A stretch of 64,000 nt of DNA from Luteolibacter luteus (GTDB taxonomy: Bacteria; Verrucomicrobiota; Verrucomicrobiia; Verrucomicrobiales; Akkermansiaceae), in contig NZ_CP051774.1 in the NCBI RefSeq assembly GCF_012913485.1, forward strand, positions 2,728,001 through 2,792,000, given 5' to 3'. This document shows, piece after piece, positions 1-9,900 of this stretch. Position 1 is the first letter of the stretch. Every line of letters begins with the position of its first letter. The translations under genes and the position numbers were made by a program. The notes below the pieces were generated by a model. It did no database searches, was not told the origin of the DNA, and saw nothing but the letters and a program-made list of their open reading frames with translations.

Positions 1-627
1 AAGGCGGTTGTCCACGGAACGGAACTCGATGCCGCGGAACTCGATGACATCGATTTCGATCCGGCCGGTGGTCAGCTTGTCGAGCAGGCTTTCGATCAAA
101 AGGTCGGGCTCGTGATGGAGAAAGAAGGCGCCGTAGAGCAAGTTCACCCCCACAACGCCGAGAGCCTCCTGTTGGAGCGATGCTTCGGCATCGAGCATGC
201 GGACGTGGATGAGGATCTGGCTGGGCTCGTCCCGGGGACGGGATTGGAACTTCACCCCCATCCAGCCGTGACACTCGTTCCCGCCCTTGAAGCTGCGGGC
301 CACCACCGTATCCGCAAAGGCGAAGAACGCGGTGCTATCCCCGCGCTTGTCGGCAAGACGGTCCACATTCAGAGCGAATTCGCGATCGAGCATCGCCTGC
401 AGGCGGGTGCGGGACACATAGCGGTCACCGCTGCCATAGATCGCATCACTCACCGTCATGTCATAGGCGGAGATGCTCTTCGCGACCGTGCCTGCAGCCC
501 CGCCAACGCGAAAGAACCAACGCACGACCTCCTGCCCCGCGCCGATCTCCGCCATGGTTCCGTACCATCGGGAATCAAGGTTGATCTTGAGCGCTTTGTG
601 GTGGGTATCCAGTTCCGCTTCCCGCAT
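1..627 (-). CDS. Conserved hypothetical protein, 3' truncated by the window edge
   Basis: Reading the minus strand from an ATG at 627 gives 209 codons open to the edge, so the C-terminus is missing. The start follows a GGGGGA purine run. The N-terminal part contains YGTMAEIGAGQEVVRWFF, then KSISAYDMTVSDAIYG and later CHGWMGVKFQ and LGVVGVNLLYGAFF. From memory these match a widespread uncharacterised family of about 450-500 residues that databases label inconsistently (nicotinate-nucleotide adenylyltransferase or TonB-dependent receptor); neither label is supported by a motif seen here. It lies 39 bp downstream of the PIG-L gene on the same strand, so it is probably the third gene of that operon. 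The function is unknown. Confidence 0.75.
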   Translation of the reverse strand, partial: MREAELDTHHKALKINLDSRWYGTMAEIGAGQEVVRWFFRVGGAAGTVAKSISAYDMTVSDAIYGSGDRYVSRTRLQAMLDREFALNVDRLADKRGDSTAFFAFADTVVARSFKGGNECHGWMGVKFQSRPRDEPSQILIHVRMLDAEASLQQEALGVVGVNLLYGAFFLHHEPDLLIESLLDKLTTGRIEIDVIEFRGIEFRSVDNRL

Positions 628-666
628 TCCCCCATGGAAGCAACTCCCGCACCACAATACCAGTCC

Positions 667-1458
667 TCAGTGACAGATCGGGAAGTGCCGGTAGGCCTCC
701 TTTGCGGTACGATCCACGAATCCCTCGATCGATCCGCCGCCGCGCTCGGTGAAGTAGCTGAGCTGCGAGCGATGCGCCCTGAAGGCAGCGAGACGTTGCT
801 CCCGATGCCCGGAGGCATCGATCAGAAGATCCGCCGGATCATCGCGGTTTAACATGCCTGGCAAGGCGTGGCCGTCCTGCCATGCATGGATCGTAAGGAG
901 ATGGTGCTCCCCTCCCGCCGCCTGGAGCACGGCCTCGCGGACAAGCAGATGCGCGGGATGCCAATACTCACCCCCGCTGCCGTGAGTGATGACGGCCGCT
1001 GGCCGATGGATCCGGAGGTGCTCCCTGATCTGGTCCGTTAACTGTGAAATCGGAACTTGCGGAGCAAAGGTCCGGTACTGCTGGCCGAGCGGATCGGGGT
1101 GACCAAGGAAGCTGACCCCGCTGACTCCCAAGGCCGCGGAAGAGTTCCGCAGCTCTCCCTCGCGGATACGACCGAGTTCTTCACGAGAGCTGCCGCCGGT
1201 GATGCCCCCCTCCCCTTTCGTAAGGCAAAGGATGTGAACCTCGCGTCCGCGTTCGGAAAGTTCGCAGAGCAGACCGGAGGCAAAGAGCTCATCATCCGGA
1301 TGGGCGGTCACCACCAGCCAAGGACCTTCCACCGCAAGCAGTTCATCGAGTGAAACAGCCCTAGGCCGACGTGGCGGAAAAAGCGGACGAAGAAGCTGGC
1401 GGAGGCGCTTCCGGTAGAAGAGAGGGTCGGCAAGACGCTGGCTCAGTTTCTTCAGCAT
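667..1458 (-). CDS. PIG-L family N-deacetylase
   Basis: This 263-residue protein carries the zinc-binding signature AHPDDE at residues 52-57 and a downstream GEYWHPAH segment supplying the third metal-ligand histidine. The family removes N-acetyl groups from GlcNAc-containing glycolipids, antibiotics or thiol precursors such as GlcNAc-malate. The start ATG lies inside the 3' end of the upstream glycosyltransferase gene (7-bp overlap, ATGCTGA), so the two are probably translationally coupled. Together they suggest a sugar-transfer and de-N-acetylation step on a cell-surface glycan or small glycoside. The substrate cannot be read from the sequence. A basic 35-residue N-terminal extension precedes the catalytic domain; no signal peptide is evident, so it is probably cytoplasmic. 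Confidence 0.88.
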   Translation of the reverse strand: MLKKLSQRLADPLFYRKRLRQLLRPLFPPRRPRAVSLDELLAVEGPWLVVTAHPDDELFASGLLCELSERGREVHILCLTKGEGGITGGSSREELGRIREGELRNSSAALGVSGVSFLGHPDPLGQQYRTFAPQVPISQLTDQIREHLRIHRPAAVITHGSGGEYWHPAHLLVREAVLQAAGGEHHLLTIHAWQDGHALPGMLNRDDPADLLIDASGHREQRLAAFRAHRSQLSYFTERGGGSIEGFVDRTAKEAYRHFPICH

Positions 1459-2639
1459 GGGCTCAAGGGACGCTTCAGGAAATCCTGCACGATCTGGACA
1501 AGCGTTTCCGAAAAGAATTCGGGACGGAAGCGGGTGACCCGTTCCTGCAAGGCTTTCCGCATGCCCTCAAGGTTCTCAGGCTGCTGGATGCGTGCGATGA
1601 TCTTTGCCACGGCGTCATCAATGTCCGAGTAGATCAGCTCTTCCAAACCGACGATCTCCTTCACACCGCCTTCGGCAGAAACGAAAGGCAGCAACCCCGC
1701 GCCCGCCATTTCCGCGATGGCGATCCCAAAGGCCTCTACCCGGCAGCCATGGATGCCATAGGTGCGGCTCGCGAAGACCTCCTGCTTTTCCTTCGGCCCG
1801 AAGAACCCGGGCGTGCGGATCCACTCGGCACGATCCTTCGCCATGCGGGCAATACGCTTCGAATAAGGATCAGCGCCAAATTGCCCGGCAAGGTCGAGGG
1901 TCGCCGGATAGCCTGCTTCACGGACCCGATCGAGGATGGCGATGATGCTTTCCACCTCCTTCTCGGGCATGATGCGGCCCATGCAGACAAAGCCCAAGGG
2001 GTCACGGGGCTGCTGCGCCTCGACCTGATGCGAAGAGGAGGGAGGATAAAGAAGGGGAGAATCCGGAATCCCGAAGCGGGTCGCCATCAGTCCGGCGGTC
2101 CAGCGGGAATTGGAAACCACCAGGTCATCGGGCTCGGCAATGCCTGCCTGGGCGCGTCCGGCGAGCTGATCGCCAAAAGAAAGATACAGCCGGCGCAGCA
2201 CGGAAGGCCGGTGGTGAGCTTGATCGGAAGCCGTGGGATAAAGCTCCAGGCGGGCACCCTCGTCGAAACTGAAATCTCCGATGAGTTGGATCGCGGGCTG
2301 ATTGAAGCGGATCGGATTGTAGGCGCTGATGCAGGCATCATAGCTTTCCGGGAGGGTTTGGCAGAAGCGCTCGAAATAGGCGCGCTGCCAGAAGGCGAGC
2401 TTGGTCCCGGTGGCCACGCCGGGCAGGCGCGGCGCTTGCAAAAGGGTCACCTTTTCCGGCGAAACGGAGGTGCCGTACGTGGCATTGAGCTTGTCCCACT
2501 CCACCGGGGAAGCCGTGGTAAAGGTGATCGCAGCGAGATCCTGCAGGGCATGAAGCGCCCACATGGCGGTGGCTTCCGAGCCGCCGCGTCCCATCCAGGG
2601 ATGCGCGATCAGGATCTTTGGCGGGAGGGGAAAAGCCAT
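1452..2639 (-). CDS. Glycosyltransferase family 4 (GT-B fold)
   Basis: The protein has 395 residues. The N-terminal Rossmann half begins with ILIAHPWMGRGGSE, the glycine-rich acceptor loop of GT4 enzymes. The C-terminal half carries GFVCMGRIMPEKEVE and the EX7E-type motif EAFGIAIAE near residue 305, which binds the nucleotide-sugar donor. It is likely a retaining, cytoplasmic enzyme acting on a surface glycan or glycolipid. It is the first gene of a tight minus-strand run and overlaps the PIG-L gene by 7 bp. A BshA/BshB-like low-molecular-weight thiol pair was considered, but the N-terminal loop does not look like BshA. Donor and acceptor are unknown. Confidence 0.88.
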   Translation of the reverse strand: MAFPLPPKILIAHPWMGRGGSEATAMWALHALQDLAAITFTTASPVEWDKLNATYGTSVSPEKVTLLQAPRLPGVATGTKLAFWQRAYFERFCQTLPESYDACISAYNPIRFNQPAIQLIGDFSFDEGARLELYPTASDQAHHRPSVLRRLYLSFGDQLAGRAQAGIAEPDDLVVSNSRWTAGLMATRFGIPDSPLLYPPSSSHQVEAQQPRDPLGFVCMGRIMPEKEVESIIAILDRVREAGYPATLDLAGQFGADPYSKRIARMAKDRAEWIRTPGFFGPKEKQEVFASRTYGIHGCRVEAFGIAIAEMAGAGLLPFVSAEGGVKEIVGLEELIYSDIDDAVAKIIARIQQPENLEGMRKALQERVTRFRPEFFSETLVQIVQDFLKRPLSPC

Positions 2640-2835
2640 CGGATCAGATCGTCGCGGGGGGCAGGCAGCATCGATGCCGCGTGGAGCGTTCCATGGCGCT
2701 AGGTGAAGGGATCAGGGGCCGGATTGTCGAACCCTTTTGCCAAGCGGTTTCGGCATTCTCGGAGCATGCAAATTGCGAGCCATCCCCCGAAGAGGTAAGA
2801 AGAGGAATCAACAGCTTCGGCGTTTCATCCCTGCC

Positions 2836-4758
2836 ATGCCCAACATGCCTGCCCGCCGCCTTCTCGCCCTCGCCTGGCTCCTGCTTCCCGGCATCTCATC
2901 TGCCCAAAGGGAGATGGAGGCGCTGGATCGCGGTGTGGTGGCCGTGCGGCAACCGGAGGGCAAGGTCTTCGTGAGCTGGCGGTTGCTCGGAAATGATCCG
3001 GATGGCACGGCCTTCAACCTCTACCGGATCGCCGCAGGAAAGGAGACGAGGGTCAACCCGGAACCTCTGGCAGGCCCCACCCAGTTCATTGATGCCGAGC
3101 CGGGATCGGCTGAAGGCTATGCGGTGAGATCCATCGACAACGGACGAGAGGGTGAAGCCAGCAAACCGGCGAAGATCCTTTCCACCAATTTCATCGAGAT
3201 CCCGATCCAGACGATCGAGAACTATCGCCCGGGCGACGCCTCGGCAGCGGATCTGGACGGAGATGGCGAGTACGAGATCATTCTTCACCAAGTCTCAGGC
3301 GGCCGGGACAACTCCTTCAATGGGATCACCGGCACACCGATACTGGATGCCTACAAGCTCGATGGCACGCACCTATGGCGGATCGACCTCGGCATCAACA
3401 TTCGCGAGGGTGAGCACTACACGCAGTTCATGGTCTATGATCTGGATGGCGACGGCCGGGCGGAGCTGGTCTGCAAGACGGCCGATGGAACGAAGGATGG
3501 CACCGGCAAGATCCTCGGCGACAAGGACAAGGACTGGCGAAACAAGGAGGAAGGAACCCAGCGCTACGGACGGATCCTGTCGGGTCAGGAATTTCTCACC
3601 GTCTTCGACGGCAAGACCGGTGCCGCGCTGAAAACAGTGGACTACATCCCGACGCGGGATCCCATCGATGGCTGGGGTGGCCTCGGAGGAAATGGCGGGA
3701 CCGATAGCTACGGGAACCGCTGCGATCGCTTCCTGGCAGGCGTGGCTTATTTGGACGGTGTCCATCCCAGCGTGGTGATGTGCCGCGGCGTGTATGGTCG
3801 CATCGTAATCGCGGCATGGGATTGGCGGGGCGGCGAACTCCGCTCGCGCTGGGTCTTCGATTCGGGCATCAGTCATCCGCCCTTCACCGATGCCTCGCCC
3901 TACTCCGGAATGGGCGGACACGCCCTATCGATCGCGGACGTGGATGGTGACGGCAAGGACGAGATCGTCTACCAAGCGATGACGGTGGACGACAATGGCA
4001 AGGGTCTTTACTCAACCGGTCGCCGTCACGGCGATGCGATCCAAGTAAGCGACTTCGATCCGGAACGCGGGGGCTTGGAACTCTATCTGGTGACGGAAAA
4101 CGAGGACGACACCGTGCGCTTCCAGACGCCCGGGGCCGGACTTCACGATGCCCGCACGGGCAAGCCCCTATGGAGCCATAGCCCGGGCGTGGACATCAGC
4201 GATGGCGTGGTGGCGGACATTGATCCCCGCCACCCCGGTGCCGAGGTCTGGGGTGGGCCCGGCGAACTGCGGACCATCAAGGGGGAGGAAATCGGAGCCC
4301 GCCCGCGGCTTTCCGACTGGGTGATCTGGTGGGATGGCGACCTGCTGCGGGAGATCTACGGGGGCTTCTCCGTCTTCAAGTGGGACTGGAAAGCAGGTCG
4401 CGAGGAAAAGATCTTCGGTGCCGACCTCCCCTACGGTGAAGGGCGGGGCCGCTTCATGGGGATGCGACCGAATCTCGCCGCCGACCTGATCGGCGACTGG
4501 AGGGAAGAACTGCTTCTGCCCGGGCCGGACGGCAAGTCCCTGCGGCTCTACACCAGCACGATCCCCACCGGACACCGGCTGGTGACCCTGATGCACGACC
4601 CCCAATACCGGCTTTCGATCGCGTGGCAGAATGTCTCCTACAATAAGCCGCCGCATCCGTCCTTCTTCCTAGGCAAGGACATGAAGGTGCCACCCCGCCC
4701 GACGATCAAGATCGCGGGAAAAGCCAAAGCGCAAAGCATGGCGGGCAAAGGCGAATGA
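2836..4758 (+). CDS. Rhamnogalacturonan lyase, polysaccharide lyase family 11, secreted
   Basis: The open frame begins at 2737, but the ATG at 2836 gives a clean signal peptide (MPNMPARRLLALAWLLLPG, cleavage after ISSAQ) and is preferred; the mature enzyme is about 620 residues. The conserved PL11 opening (VVAVRQPEGKVFVSWRLLG, DPDGTAFNLYR) is followed by a beta-propeller with calcium-binding acidic loops DLDGDGEYEI, DLDGDGRAEL and DVDGDGKDEI. PL11 enzymes cleave the rhamnogalacturonan I backbone by beta-elimination, as YesW and YesX do. No transporter or SusCD-like genes lie next to it. It fits the pectin-degradation theme shared with the GH43 and DUF5060 genes. There is no clear Shine-Dalgarno sequence upstream. 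Confidence 0.92.
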   Translation: MPNMPARRLLALAWLLLPGISSAQREMEALDRGVVAVRQPEGKVFVSWRLLGNDPDGTAFNLYRIAAGKETRVNPEPLAGPTQFIDAEPGSAEGYAVRSIDNGREGEASKPAKILSTNFIEIPIQTIENYRPGDASAADLDGDGEYEIILHQVSGGRDNSFNGITGTPILDAYKLDGTHLWRIDLGINIREGEHYTQFMVYDLDGDGRAELVCKTADGTKDGTGKILGDKDKDWRNKEEGTQRYGRILSGQEFLTVFDGKTGAALKTVDYIPTRDPIDGWGGLGGNGGTDSYGNRCDRFLAGVAYLDGVHPSVVMCRGVYGRIVIAAWDWRGGELRSRWVFDSGISHPPFTDASPYSGMGGHALSIADVDGDGKDEIVYQAMTVDDNGKGLYSTGRRHGDAIQVSDFDPERGGLELYLVTENEDDTVRFQTPGAGLHDARTGKPLWSHSPGVDISDGVVADIDPRHPGAEVWGGPGELRTIKGEEIGARPRLSDWVIWWDGDLLREIYGGFSVFKWDWKAGREEKIFGADLPYGEGRGRFMGMRPNLAADLIGDWREELLLPGPDGKSLRLYTSTIPTGHRLVTLMHDPQYRLSIAWQNVSYNKPPHPSFFLGKDMKVPPRPTIKIAGKAKAQSMAGKGE

Positions 4759-4801
4759 CCTTGCACGGTTAGAACGAGATGGCAGCGTGAGATGAAATCC
4801 C

Positions 4802-5806
4802 ATGGCTTTTTCCGCTGCCCAAAAGCACCTCTTCTACACCGAGATCGCAAAGCTCCTCGAAGCCGGTTTCGGCATCCGGGAAGCCGCAGCCACCATGCTG
4901 GATCACCGGCTGCCAGCGGCTCAAGCAGGGCTGCTCCGGGAGATGGACCGGGACTTGGAGGCAGGCCAATCGATCACCGAGGCTTTCGCAAAGAACCGCA
5001 ACGTCATCTCCGATCTTGAGCGCAGCATCGTGGGCGCAGGAGAACGGGGCGGGCGCCTGGCTCCGGCCTTCCAGCATCTGGCGGATTATTTCGGGATGCT
5101 GGCCACAGCGCGCCGGGATGCGCTACAGGCCATGATCTACCCGCTGGTGATGCTGCACCTCGGCCTCTTCATCTCCTATATCCCGCAGCTCTTCAGCGGG
5201 GCGAAAACCGGAGTTCAGGTGCTGGGAGAATTCGCGGTCACGCTTTTCATCGTCTACGCCGTGGTCTTCGTCGCCTGGCTCGGCGTGCGGGCAGTGCTCG
5301 CCAGCGGCACCAGCAATCCGACGGTCGATGCGATGCTAAACCGGATCCCGTTGGTAGGCAGCGCGCGCCGCTACATGGCGATGGCGCGCTTCACGAAAGT
5401 CTATCATACCTGCCTGCTGGCAGGGCTCTCGATGCAAGAGACCGTAGAGACCTCGGCACAAGCCTCGCGGAGCGGCTCGATCATCGCGGCCTCTCACAAG
5501 ATGCAAGAGGTGCTGAAGGAACGCGGCCCACTGGGTCCCGTGTTTGTTTCCAGCGGTGCCTTCCCCGCCGCCTTTGCCCGCTCCTATGCCACGGCCGAGG
5601 AATCGGGCAGCCTCGACAAGGACTTCGCCCGCTGGTCGAAGGTCTTCCAAGATGACGCCGCACGCTCCACGAAGACCGTCTCCAGCGCCCTGCCGAAGCT
5701 CTTCTACTTCCTGATCCTGATCTTCATGGCCTACAAGATCATCTCCTTCTACAGCGAGAGCTACTTGGGACCGATCCGTGAATTGGAAGAGCAGTACAAC
5801 AACTAG
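4802..5806 (+). CDS. GspF/PilC-like inner-membrane protein of type II secretion or type IV pili, orphan
   Basis: This 334-residue protein has the T2SSF architecture: a cytoplasmic helical domain (FYTEIAKLLEAGFGIREA, then GERGGRLAPAFQHLADYF), two hydrophobic segments near residues 111-133 and 141-165, a second helical domain (YHTCLLAGLSMQETVETSA; EESGSLDKDFARWSKVF) and a last membrane helix near 299-322. Family members usually have about 400 residues, so this is a short version. GspF/PilC is the platform protein around which the assembly ATPase works. No GspE, pilin or secretin gene is adjacent, so it is an orphan in this window. It starts 43 bp after the PL11 stop and may share its transcript. 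Confidence 0.85.
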   Translation: MAFSAAQKHLFYTEIAKLLEAGFGIREAAATMLDHRLPAAQAGLLREMDRDLEAGQSITEAFAKNRNVISDLERSIVGAGERGGRLAPAFQHLADYFGMLATARRDALQAMIYPLVMLHLGLFISYIPQLFSGAKTGVQVLGEFAVTLFIVYAVVFVAWLGVRAVLASGTSNPTVDAMLNRIPLVGSARRYMAMARFTKVYHTCLLAGLSMQETVETSAQASRSGSIIAASHKMQEVLKERGPLGPVFVSSGAFPAAFARSYATAEESGSLDKDFARWSKVFQDDAARSTKTVSSALPKLFYFLILIFMAYKIISFYSESYLGPIRELEEQYNN

Positions 5807-5916
5807 GGGAGGACCTGCTCTTTCCCAAGGCAACCGCGACCTTTGCGGGAAAGCTCCAAAGAATTGGGCACACCCATCCCACCTAACTGGATATCTCCAG
5901 CCATTGGGTAGCTCGC

Positions 5917-6780
5917 TTAACGCTGACGCCGAAGCAATCCCAAGACGCCCAGCAAGCCCAGCAGTGCGACAGAGGGCTCCGGAATGCTACGGAGTTGGAT
6001 CCCGTTCAAGGCGCCATAATCCGAACTCCGACCAAGCGGGCCAGTCGCCTGATCGGTGAGAACGTTCGCGCCCGCGACCACATTCTCCCAGCGGAAGAAG
6101 ATCTGCCCGGAGGCGTTTGCCATCGCCACGAACTTCACATATTCCACGCCTTCGGTAAGCGCGCCGTCTCCGCCATTTACACCGTCCCAACCGGTCTGCT
6201 TGGCGATCCCCACGGTGGACCCTCTAAAGGCATTGGTGATCGCGAACAGACTGTTCTGACCGGAGGCCTCGTTGCCAGGGGAACCATAGGTTGCACCTTG
6301 GCCGTAGAAGTAGATCTCGTAAGTCCCGAAGGCCGCGAGGTTCGCGATCGTACCGAAGGCCGTGCCCACCGTTCCGGGCGTCGCGGTATGAAGCTGCAGG
6401 GAATCTCCCATCAGGTTTCCATAGGAGCCGCCGCCAAGTTCCTGGTTCAAGGACTCCTTGGATTGCGCGATGGTGGCGTTGTCGAGACCCAAGGCAGCCA
6501 TGGTGATACTCACATCGGAGGCGGCCCCGGACGAATCCCGGGTCGGCGAGTTGATCGCCGCGGAGGATGAGAAGCTGGTGCTGCCGGTTCGGCGGACACT
6601 ATTCCAGTGGGTATTTCCAACGGAATCAGGAGCGGCCCCGAAGCCCACGTAGGTATCGGTCGCGACGTTGCTATCGTCGTCGTTTTCAAGACGGAGATTG
6701 AAATCGAAATTGATCACGACAGCCGGAGCAATGCCGGTGAATACGGTCATAGCTACCGCAAAGGGGAGGAACAGTTTCAT
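5917..6780 (-). CDS. PEP-CTERM sorting-signal protein, secreted
   Basis: The protein has 287 residues with a signal peptide (MKLFLPFAVAMTVFTGIAPA) and a C-terminal exosortase signal: a PEP motif (SIPEPS), a hydrophobic helix (VALLGLLGVLGLL) and a terminal basic cluster (RRQR). Such proteins are cleaved and anchored or released by an EpsH/exosortase; none is encoded in this window. The central region is Ser/Thr/Asn/Gly-rich and looks beta-stranded (YEIYFYGQGATYGSPG; KFVAMANASGQIFFRWENV). Its ligand is unknown. The gene lies downstream of the giant DUF5060 gene on the same strand, separated by a strong terminator, so it probably has its own promoter in 6781-6890. Confidence 0.9.
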   Translation of the reverse strand: MKLFLPFAVAMTVFTGIAPAVVINFDFNLRLENDDDSNVATDTYVGFGAAPDSVGNTHWNSVRRTGSTSFSSSAAINSPTRDSSGAASDVSITMAALGLDNATIAQSKESLNQELGGGSYGNLMGDSLQLHTATPGTVGTAFGTIANLAAFGTYEIYFYGQGATYGSPGNEASGQNSLFAITNAFRGSTVGIAKQTGWDGVNGGDGALTEGVEYVKFVAMANASGQIFFRWENVVAGANVLTDQATGPLGRSSDYGALNGIQLRSIPEPSVALLGLLGVLGLLRRQR

Positions 6781-6867
6781 AAAAACTGGGGTGGGGAGAG
6801 GGCGGGGAGCAGGGTATTTCCTAGGTCTTTTTTAAAAATACTTCAACAAATAAATATACCTACACCG

Positions 6868-6883
6868 GCATAAGAGCTTATGC
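6868..6883. promoter_or_regulatory. Inverted repeat upstream of the PEP-CTERM gene
   Basis: The 16 bases form 7-bp perfect arms GCATAAG and CTTATGC around a 2-bp centre, about 90 bp upstream of the PEP-CTERM start and in a locally AT-rich stretch unlike the surrounding GC-rich DNA. The size and position fit a dimeric repressor site, but no regulator is known and no clear -35/-10 pair could be assigned. Confidence 0.35.
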
Positions 6884-6891
6884 CCTTAACG

Positions 6892-6920
6892 AAAATCGGC
6901 GCCCTCTTAGAGAGCGCCGA
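6892..6920 (-). terminator. Intrinsic terminator after the DUF5060 giant gene
   Basis: The hairpin has arms TCGGCGC and GCGCCGA continuing through CTC/GAG with one mismatch around a TTA loop. On the minus strand it is followed by TTTT. It begins about 20 bp after the stop codon of the gene ending at 6941 and separates that gene from the PEP-CTERM gene. Confidence 0.75.
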
Positions 6921-6940
6921 CAAATAACTTATCTTAACAA

Positions 6941-9900
6941 TCAGGGCGATTGGACTCGATAGAAAGCCCTTCCTACAGGGGAAGCGCCATCCGTGTATTC
7001 CACCATCCCCTCTTCCCCTGCCGTCACCGTGTAGAGGGTGGTCCATGTGGAGAAATTGGTGCTCCGCTGGAAGCGATAAGTCGCGCCCGGAACCCCATGG
7101 AAACGAACCCGCATCTGGCTGGGCCCTATCTTGTCGAGGACCGGCGGCGGGGCGCCGCCGATACCATCTTCCGGAGTCACGGTCAGTGAAAGCAATGCGC
7201 TGGTAAATCCGCCACGCCCGTCCTGCACCGTGAGCAGAAATCCATCGGTGCCGGTAAAATCCGGCGGAGGACGATAGCTCAGGCTATCCGTTCCCATGGT
7301 CACGTAGCCGCCAGCCTCGGAACTATCGCTCGCAACGACCAAACTCACCGCATCGCCATCCGGGTCGGAGGCACCTGCCAGGATGAGCGAATAAGGGATG
7401 AGGATCTGTGAATTGACCGGGATGCTCTCCGAGTATCCTGCGAAAGAAGGAGGCGCGTTCGAGCCGTTACTGAGCACCAGCGAAGGGCGAAGCGAGGGCG
7501 TGGCGTTCTCCTTCGAGGCGAAGGAGACATCCCGCGTGGAACTGTCCGCTTCCAGGATAAAACTGTATTTCCCCGCTGTACCAATGTGCGTTCCCACGTC
7601 GAATTCGATGACTTGGCCATCCGTGACGTCGCCCGTGAAGACACCGAGCTGGGCACCCTTCGCAGGAGCATTCGAGCCCGTGATGTTAGACTCGGTCCAG
7701 TCATTGGAAGCCGCGGCATAGAGCCGGAGGGTCATGGTTCCAGACGAAGTATCGTCGCCCTCTGCCAAGCGGATCACGGCGGATCCCGGCGTGGCCGAGA
7801 AGCCGGAAATCGGGGCCGCGCTCCCGAGGTCAAACTGGAGGTATGCCGTGCGCGTGCGGGTGGAGGATTTCTCGACCCGGAGCTGGGTGAGGTTGTTGTT
7901 GCTGCCGTTCTCCAGATAGGCGTCATGAAGCACGCCGAAGCTATGCTCGCTGGATCCTCCGGGAGCTTGGATCGTTACCATCACTTCATCGGAGGAACTT
8001 AGTTCGGTATCGGAAGCCGTGAAGCGCAGCACGTAGGTTCCCAAGGCGGGAAAAGTCGCCGTCACCGTGGCGGTGTTCGCATTGGCAAGAAGGACCCCTG
8101 CGGGCCCCGAGACCACGGACCAGCTGCGCGTGAGCGCCAGTCCTGCGGGAAGGCCGTCGTCCGTCACGGTGCCGGTAAGGCTGACATTCACGGGGGTTCC
8201 GCTGAAGAAGGCCGACTTGTCCGCACCGGCACTTGCGATCGGTGCCGTATTCGTTCCTCCGCCACCATTTGTGGACCGAACGAGCACGATCCAGTCTTGA
8301 GTGGTTTCGCCCGGCGGGCTGCCGAGGCTCACCGTGCTGCCGCCCGTTAGATTGCTACCGCCGGTCACCGCACCCGTGCGCGGGTTGAACCAGCGCGTGG
8401 TGAAGCTACCACTGGCCGCGGAAAGGTTCAGAGTGGCGGAGCCGCCCGCATGAAGCTGGACCAGATAGGCATCACCGGTCTTCGCGAGACAGCGGTTGGC
8501 ATTGGCACCATTCCCGCTCACCAGCGCGTTCTGGTTCTTCATCTGCTCAAAGGGCACGGCATTCGACTTCAGGAACTCCAGCGCATGGCGGCAGACATCC
8601 CAGAAACTATCCCGGCTCCGGAAATCATTACAGGTGAGATCCGAGTGTGCCATCAGGTAGCCGAAGTAGAATTCGCAACCCGCCCCCCCTGCCATGATAT
8701 TGCCCCACAATGCGTTCTTGCGCGCATCGACGTGGCTGGTTCCGGGATCGCTGTCGGGACGTAGGGAATAGGCCGCGTCACCCGGCTCATCGCAGGCCAC
8801 CACCCAGGGACGATCCGCGTCTTCGGAGCGGTCGAGGTAGTCCTTTGTCATCACGAACATGTCGGTGAAGTCCGGCGCGTTCAACTGCAGCGAGAAACCG
8901 GTGAGCTTCGAGGCGCTGCCCAGCATGTTGTAGTGATTCGCGCCATTGTGGATGACGATGGGATGATGATAGGGATCGCTGTCGTAGAAATACTGCGCCC
9001 AGGATTGTTTCTGAGAAAGCGAGGCGCTGTTGATTTCCTCGCCGAGGTTCCAGTTCAGAGCGAGATTGCAACCGAAACGCGCGATAAGCTCCCGGTAGTA
9101 GAGCTTCCGCTGATTGCCCGTATCGCCACCATCAAGCATCAGTTCATTCTCGGTCTCCTGGGTCTTGAAGTGGAGATACATCCCCTTCTTCGTGCCGTAT
9201 TCGAAGACAATCCCCCATTGATCGAGCTTCGAAACATCCAGGCGGGTGCGCTCGTTGTAGGTCGTATAGGGAAAGACGTTCTTGTCATCCCCGGCGATGT
9301 TCAAGGTGAGGAAGGAAAAGGCATTCAATCCTTCGGAAGCGAGATAGTTGATCGCACCGATCAACCCCTTGCCCTTGCCGTTCCCCCAGCTCGGGTCCCC
9401 CACCTGCCAATCACCCGCATGGGGAGCCCAGTCCTTGATGTAATTGTCGCCTTGGCCGTCCGTCTTGAAATCACCGTCGAAGTCCGCATAGGCGAGCAGG
9501 TTCTCGGGCGCATCGACGCCGGCTTTCATGAAATACTCGCCGGTTTCGGCAAAGCGCAGGTGATGCTTTCCGACGTATTGCAGGCGGCCCTTGCCACGGA
9601 GGTCACGGCCGCTCTTGTCGGTCGGGGCAATGCTGAAGTTGCCGCTGTCGCCATCGAAGAACCCGGCGGCATTGCCAGCAGTGGGGCTGGCATTCGTCGC
9701 GACATTCGAGCCACTGCGGAAGGACGCGGTGTAGCTCCACGCTCCGGTTTCATCCGGGGAGAAATGAACGCGCCAGACATTCCCGGAAGTCGCGGAGCTA
9801 TTCGCCGCATTTCCATCTGCGGCATAGTAGCCAGGAACCACATAGGACTTGCCGCTGCCAAGGTGGGTGAAGGTGACATTCAGACGGTAGTCCGTGAAAG

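Noticed and set aside
667-2639. Bacillithiol pathway (BshA/BshB)
   Set aside because: The glycosyltransferase N-terminal loop is not BshA-like and no BshC gene is present.
5816-5860. Terminator after the GspF-like gene
   Set aside because: CTTTCCC/GGGAAAG arms with an inner CCGC/GCGG stem exist but the loop is long and no T-run follows.
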